A stretch of DNA of 64,000 bases, taken from Thiothrix sp. Lineage in GTDB: Bacteria; Pseudomonadota; Gammaproteobacteria; Thiotrichales; Thiotrichaceae. The DNA lies in contig SSFA01000019.1 in NCBI GenBank assembly GCA_008015155.1, positions 1 to 64,000 on the forward strand. Reading direction: 5' to 3'. Positions 61,358 through 64,000 of the stretch are shown one piece after another (positions within the stretch are counted from its first letter, which is position 1; each line of letters starts with the position of its first letter). Under the pieces are notes generated by a model. The model was not told the DNA's origin, made no database searches, and was given only the letters and a program-made list of their open reading frames with translations. The position numbers were made by a program, and so were the translations under genes.

Positions 61358-62482
61358 TTATTTTACATTGGCGCCCACGACAGCATCCCATTTAGCGGTT
61401 ACCACTGCTTTAGAAGCATCTTGGTCTTCAACTGTTGGGAAAACTGCTTTTTCATATGCCGCAGCTGGTGGTAAAGCGTCCAATAAATCTTTTGGAATTT
61501 TATTGTCTGCAACCATGCTATTGAAACGAATAGGGTGGCAATAACCTTTTAACCAACCCAATTGACCCTCATCAGAATAGAGGTGTTCCATCCATAATTT
61601 AGCTGCATTCGGATGAGGTGCATAAGCACTAATACCTTGTACATAAACCCCAGCCACTACGCCAGATTTAGGCACAATCACATCCACAGGAGGATTATCT
61701 TTTAAGGTTGCACGCGCTGACAGACCGTTATAGTCCCACATAATAACGATTGGGGTAGCACCTTGTGCAATGGTGCCAGCCTTACCAATAGTTGGCACAA
61801 AATTACCTGCTTTATTCATTTTTGCAAAATAATCCAAACCCGCTTGACCAATGGCCTCAGCATCTGTTGCTCCTGAGGATAAGCCAGCAGCATAGACACC
61901 CAAAATCGCTTGGTTAGAAGCACGTGGATCGCCTGCTAGAGCGACACTGTTAGCAAACTCAGGTTTTAGTAAATCGGCCCAATCTTCTGGTGAAGCTTTA
62001 ACAATATCTTTATTCACAGCGAAGGATAAAACCCCATAATAATCGCCGTAGAAATAACCTTCAGCATCTTTAACATTCTCTGGAATCGAATCCCAGTTAG
62101 AAACTTTGTAAGGCTGCAGCAAGCCCTCTTTCTTAGCAGCAGGGCCAAAAGAAAAGCCCACATCGATCACATCAGGGGCTTGTGGCCCTTTATTGTCTTT
62201 ATTCGCACGAATCGCCTCTAATTCATCAGCAGAACCTGCATCAGGATTGAGTTCATTTACCTTAATTTCCGGGTATTTCTTTTTGAAGCTCTCAATAATT
62301 TCGCCGTAACCGCACCAGTCATGGGGCAAAGCAATCGTAGTGAGCATGCCTTCAGCTTTAGCTGCTTTTTCAATAGCTGCCAAATCTTCAGCAGAGGCAG
62401 CGGTAGCAAACAGTGCACTTGCAACTGCAGTAGCGACTAAAGGCAGACGTAGATTCGATTTCATCATAATTGATCTCTCCAA
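61358..62482 (-). CDS. ABC importer substrate-binding protein (spermidine/iron-type family)
   Basis: A 374-residue periplasmic protein: signal peptide ending FATAASA, then mature sequence with LTTIALPHDWCGYGEIIESFKKKYPEIKVNELNPDAGSADELEAI, DVIDVGFSFGPAAKKEGLLQPYK and GYCHPIRFNSMVADNKIP. It belongs to the family of bacterial extracellular solute-binding proteins typical for putrescine/spermidine, thiamine, phosphonate or iron; the sequence does not decide between these. It is the first gene of the operon. A degenerate copy of the purU/soxB half-site lies about 55 bp upstream. Confidence 0.9.
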   Translation of the reverse strand: MERSIMMKSNLRLPLVATAVASALFATAASAEDLAAIEKAAKAEGMLTTIALPHDWCGYGEIIESFKKKYPEIKVNELNPDAGSADELEAIRANKDNKGPQAPDVIDVGFSFGPAAKKEGLLQPYKVSNWDSIPENVKDAEGYFYGDYYGVLSFAVNKDIVKASPEDWADLLKPEFANSVALAGDPRASNQAILGVYAAGLSSGATDAEAIGQAGLDYFAKMNKAGNFVPTIGKAGTIAQGATPIVIMWDYNGLSARATLKDNPPVDVIVPKSGVVAGVYVQGISAYAPHPNAAKLWMEHLYSDEGQLGWLKGYCHPIRFNSMVADNKIPKDLLDALPPAAAYEKAVFPTVEDQDASKAVVTAKWDAVVGANVK

Positions 62483-62731
62483 TCATTCAGGTAGTTATGT
62501 GTGTGGATCTAGATGCTAGCAATGGTTTGTGACAAGCCAATTAATTGACTATACGTCAGAGGTTTAGCACTTGCCAACTGGAAACTACAGATTTATTTCA
62601 AGTCCAAAACTAAAAGCTTAAGAAATAACGCTAAACTACTTAATTTTTTGAGAGTTTATACAAACTACTCAGGGCGCTAGTAAAAACTGTTATGATGCTA
62701 GCTTTTAAGATCGGCGAATCTTCTTTATATC

Positions 62732-63799
62732 GTGAGCCAACAATCCCTTAAAAATCTTATAATTAAGATTTTTACGATAGTATTTACTTTAAGTTTGGGT
62801 TATTTAGGCGCGAACTTAGCGATGTTCGTTCAGTTACCTGTTCCTGCTTTGTTAGGGAGTGGGATGTTACTGTCGATTTTGGCATTTACCCGCCTGCCGC
62901 TCAGTATGCCGCTTTTAATGCGGAATGCAGGCTTTACTATTTTAGGCTGCTCTATGGGAAGCAGTATTACTCCAGAAATGTTGACTAATATAAGCCAATG
63001 GCCTTTAAGCCTACTGGGTTTGGCCTTGACTGTGCTCACAATGATGTTTCTAAGTACTTGGGTACTTTCACGCTATTTTCAGCAAACTAAGCATACTGCT
63101 TTACTGGCTTCGACCCCAGGTGCGCTATCCACAGTCGTTGCCTTGGCTAGTGACGGCAAAGGTGATTTGAGTACCGTAGTGGTCTTGCAAAGTCTGCGCT
63201 TAATTTTAGTCATGTTGAGCTTCCCACTGATTATTCATTCCCTCGGTTTACAAGGAACGGTACATATTGATGTCATACAGCAGTCTTCCTTAGCTGGGAC
63301 GACTGTAGCAGCGCTTTTACTAACTGCGTTTGCACTTGCCTTGGTCTTAGAGAAGTTCAAATTACCTGCAGCCTATATTCTCTCTGGCTTAATCTTAAGT
63401 GGTACTGGCCATGTTAGTGGTTGGCTGACTGGCAATTTACCCAACCAGTTAGTCACTCTCGGCTTTGTGATTATTGGTTGTGTCGTCGGCACACGTTTAA
63501 AAGGTATGAAACTCTCGGAATTACGCTCACTTGCTTTAGCGGCAGTTATCAGTGTGCTCTTGAGTAGTCTAGTAGCCGCTCTAGGAGCAGCTATTATCGC
63601 TAAGGTTTTAGCTTTACCTTTCGGCCAAGTCTGGATTGCTTATGCCCCTGGCGGTATTGAAGCTATGGCAGCTTTAGCCTTAGCTTTACACTATGATCCT
63701 GCTTATATCGCAGCGCATCATTTATCCCGTATTGTTGCGATTACTCTATTAATGCCTGTTATCGCCCGCTTCTTGCAAGAAAAAGGAGAGCACTCATGA
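62732..63799 (+). CDS. AbrB-family membrane protein
   Basis: A 355-residue protein with about ten predicted helices in two repeats, the tandem-duplicated 'AbrB' membrane family (sometimes labelled putative ammonia monooxygenase, which is a misnomer). Conserved segments are VQLPVPALLGSGMLLSI and the paired LASTPGALSTVVALASDGKGDLSTVVVLQSLRLILVMLSFP and WIAYAPGGIEAMAALALALHYDPAYIAAHHLSRIVAITLLMP. The function is unknown. Start is the GTG at 62732, without a strong ribosome binding site. The next gene overlaps by 4 bp (ATGA). Confidence 0.85.
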   Translation: MSQQSLKNLIIKIFTIVFTLSLGYLGANLAMFVQLPVPALLGSGMLLSILAFTRLPLSMPLLMRNAGFTILGCSMGSSITPEMLTNISQWPLSLLGLALTVLTMMFLSTWVLSRYFQQTKHTALLASTPGALSTVVALASDGKGDLSTVVVLQSLRLILVMLSFPLIIHSLGLQGTVHIDVIQQSSLAGTTVAALLLTAFALALVLEKFKLPAAYILSGLILSGTGHVSGWLTGNLPNQLVTLGFVIIGCVVGTRLKGMKLSELRSLALAAVISVLLSSLVAALGAAIIAKVLALPFGQVWIAYAPGGIEAMAALALALHYDPAYIAAHHLSRIVAITLLMPVIARFLQEKGEHS

Positions 63800-64000
63800 A
63801 ATCTAAGCCTGATTTAGCCGCTTTAGCTCAAGCTTATCGGGAATTTATTGCAGGCTTTAAAACCGTCTTGATTGCCAGTACCAACTCCACTAACCAGCCT
63901 GAAGCCAGCTATGCGCCCTATGTTGAAATTAGTGACCATTACTATATATTTATCAGTGAATTAGCGACTCATACTAAGAACCTACTTCAAAATAAACAGT
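63796..64000 (+). CDS. HugZ/pyridoxamine-oxidase-like protein (partial)
   Basis: The N-terminal 68 residues of a gene cut by the right edge. ATG at 63796 with AAAGGAGAG upstream; it begins MKSKPDLAALAQAYREF and continues with FKTVLIASTNSTNQPEASYAPYVEISDHYYIFISELATHTKNLL, the flavin-reductase-like split-barrel pattern of HugZ heme-utilisation proteins. ATGA overlap with the AbrB-family gene indicates coupling. Confidence 0.85.
   Translation, partial: MKSKPDLAALAQAYREFIAGFKTVLIASTNSTNQPEASYAPYVEISDHYYIFISELATHTKNLLQNKQ

Noticed and set aside
62732..63799. Ammonia monooxygenase
   Set aside because: This label is often attached to AbrB-family membrane proteins, but the sequence shows no relation to AmoA/B/C or metal-binding motifs.

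Overview
The window is a 64 kb chromosomal segment of a gammaproteobacterium with moderate GC. The order hisC-tyrA-aroA-cmk-rpsA on the minus strand, recO-acpS, a proteobacterial cytochrome bd operon with cydX, TonB/ExbBD and a TusE/DsrC-fold protein all fit Gammaproteobacteria. A Thiothrix-like sulfur-oxidiser lineage is plausible but is my inference; no rRNA is present to settle it. I see no tRNA, rRNA, CRISPR array, transposase or prophage, so this looks like stable chromosome with several accessory loci.

Layout. 1-4.8 kb: aromatic amino acid/nucleotide operon ending in rpsA (cut by the left edge). 4.8-5.8 kb: purU behind a perfect 28-bp palindrome. 6.0-11.4 kb: a copper-type locus, made of a sigma-54 activator (+) facing an operon (-) of mbnP, mbnH, an outer-membrane barrel and a DUF2282 (bufferin-precursor-like) peptide. 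A textbook -24/-12 promoter and an upstream inverted repeat precede mbnP. 11.5-14 kb: cysM, acpS, recO and a TMEM165/GDT1 exporter. 14-17.2 kb: an RND pump without partner genes. 17.3-21.2 kb: a 964-residue phosphoribosyltransferase/AMMECR1 fusion and a protein made of (K/R)PE(I/V) tetrads. 21.5-24.7 kb: MFS permease, nhaA and a coiled-coil protein. 24.8-31.5 kb: lipocalin, then tonB-exbD-exbB divergent from a siderophore receptor, a PKHD hydroxylase and an iron-binding protein, with two Fur boxes between. 31.5-35.4 kb: DsrC-like protein, acpH and a two-gene KASIII/heme-oxygenase-like oxidase operon. 35.5-40.6 kb: soxBDAG (sarcosine oxidase) behind an operator related to that of purU. 40.8-49 kb: LOG hydrolase, NDH-2, a membrane STAND/HEAT protein, a lipoprotein and ugd. 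49-51.8 kb: rtcB preceded by a structured leader and followed by two unknown genes. 52-58.5 kb: cydABX-cydDC behind an FNR box. 58.5-62.5 kb: a four-gene ABC importer. 62.7-64 kb: an AbrB-family membrane protein and the start of a HugZ-like gene.

How the genes work together. Iron uptake (TonB system, receptor, hydroxylase, FutA-like protein) forms a Fur-type module. Sarcosine oxidase releases formaldehyde/methylene-THF, and PurU regenerates THF from formyl-THF, so their related operators suggest a shared glycine-betaine/sarcosine regulon. The two strongest candidates for something little described are the sigma-54-controlled MbnP/MbnH/DUF2282 locus and the rtcB leader, which combines a short peptide ORF, several hairpins, an intrinsic terminator and an overlapping alternative hairpin. 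The AMMECR1 fusion, the tetrad-repeat protein and the KASIII-oxidase fusion are further protein-level novelties.
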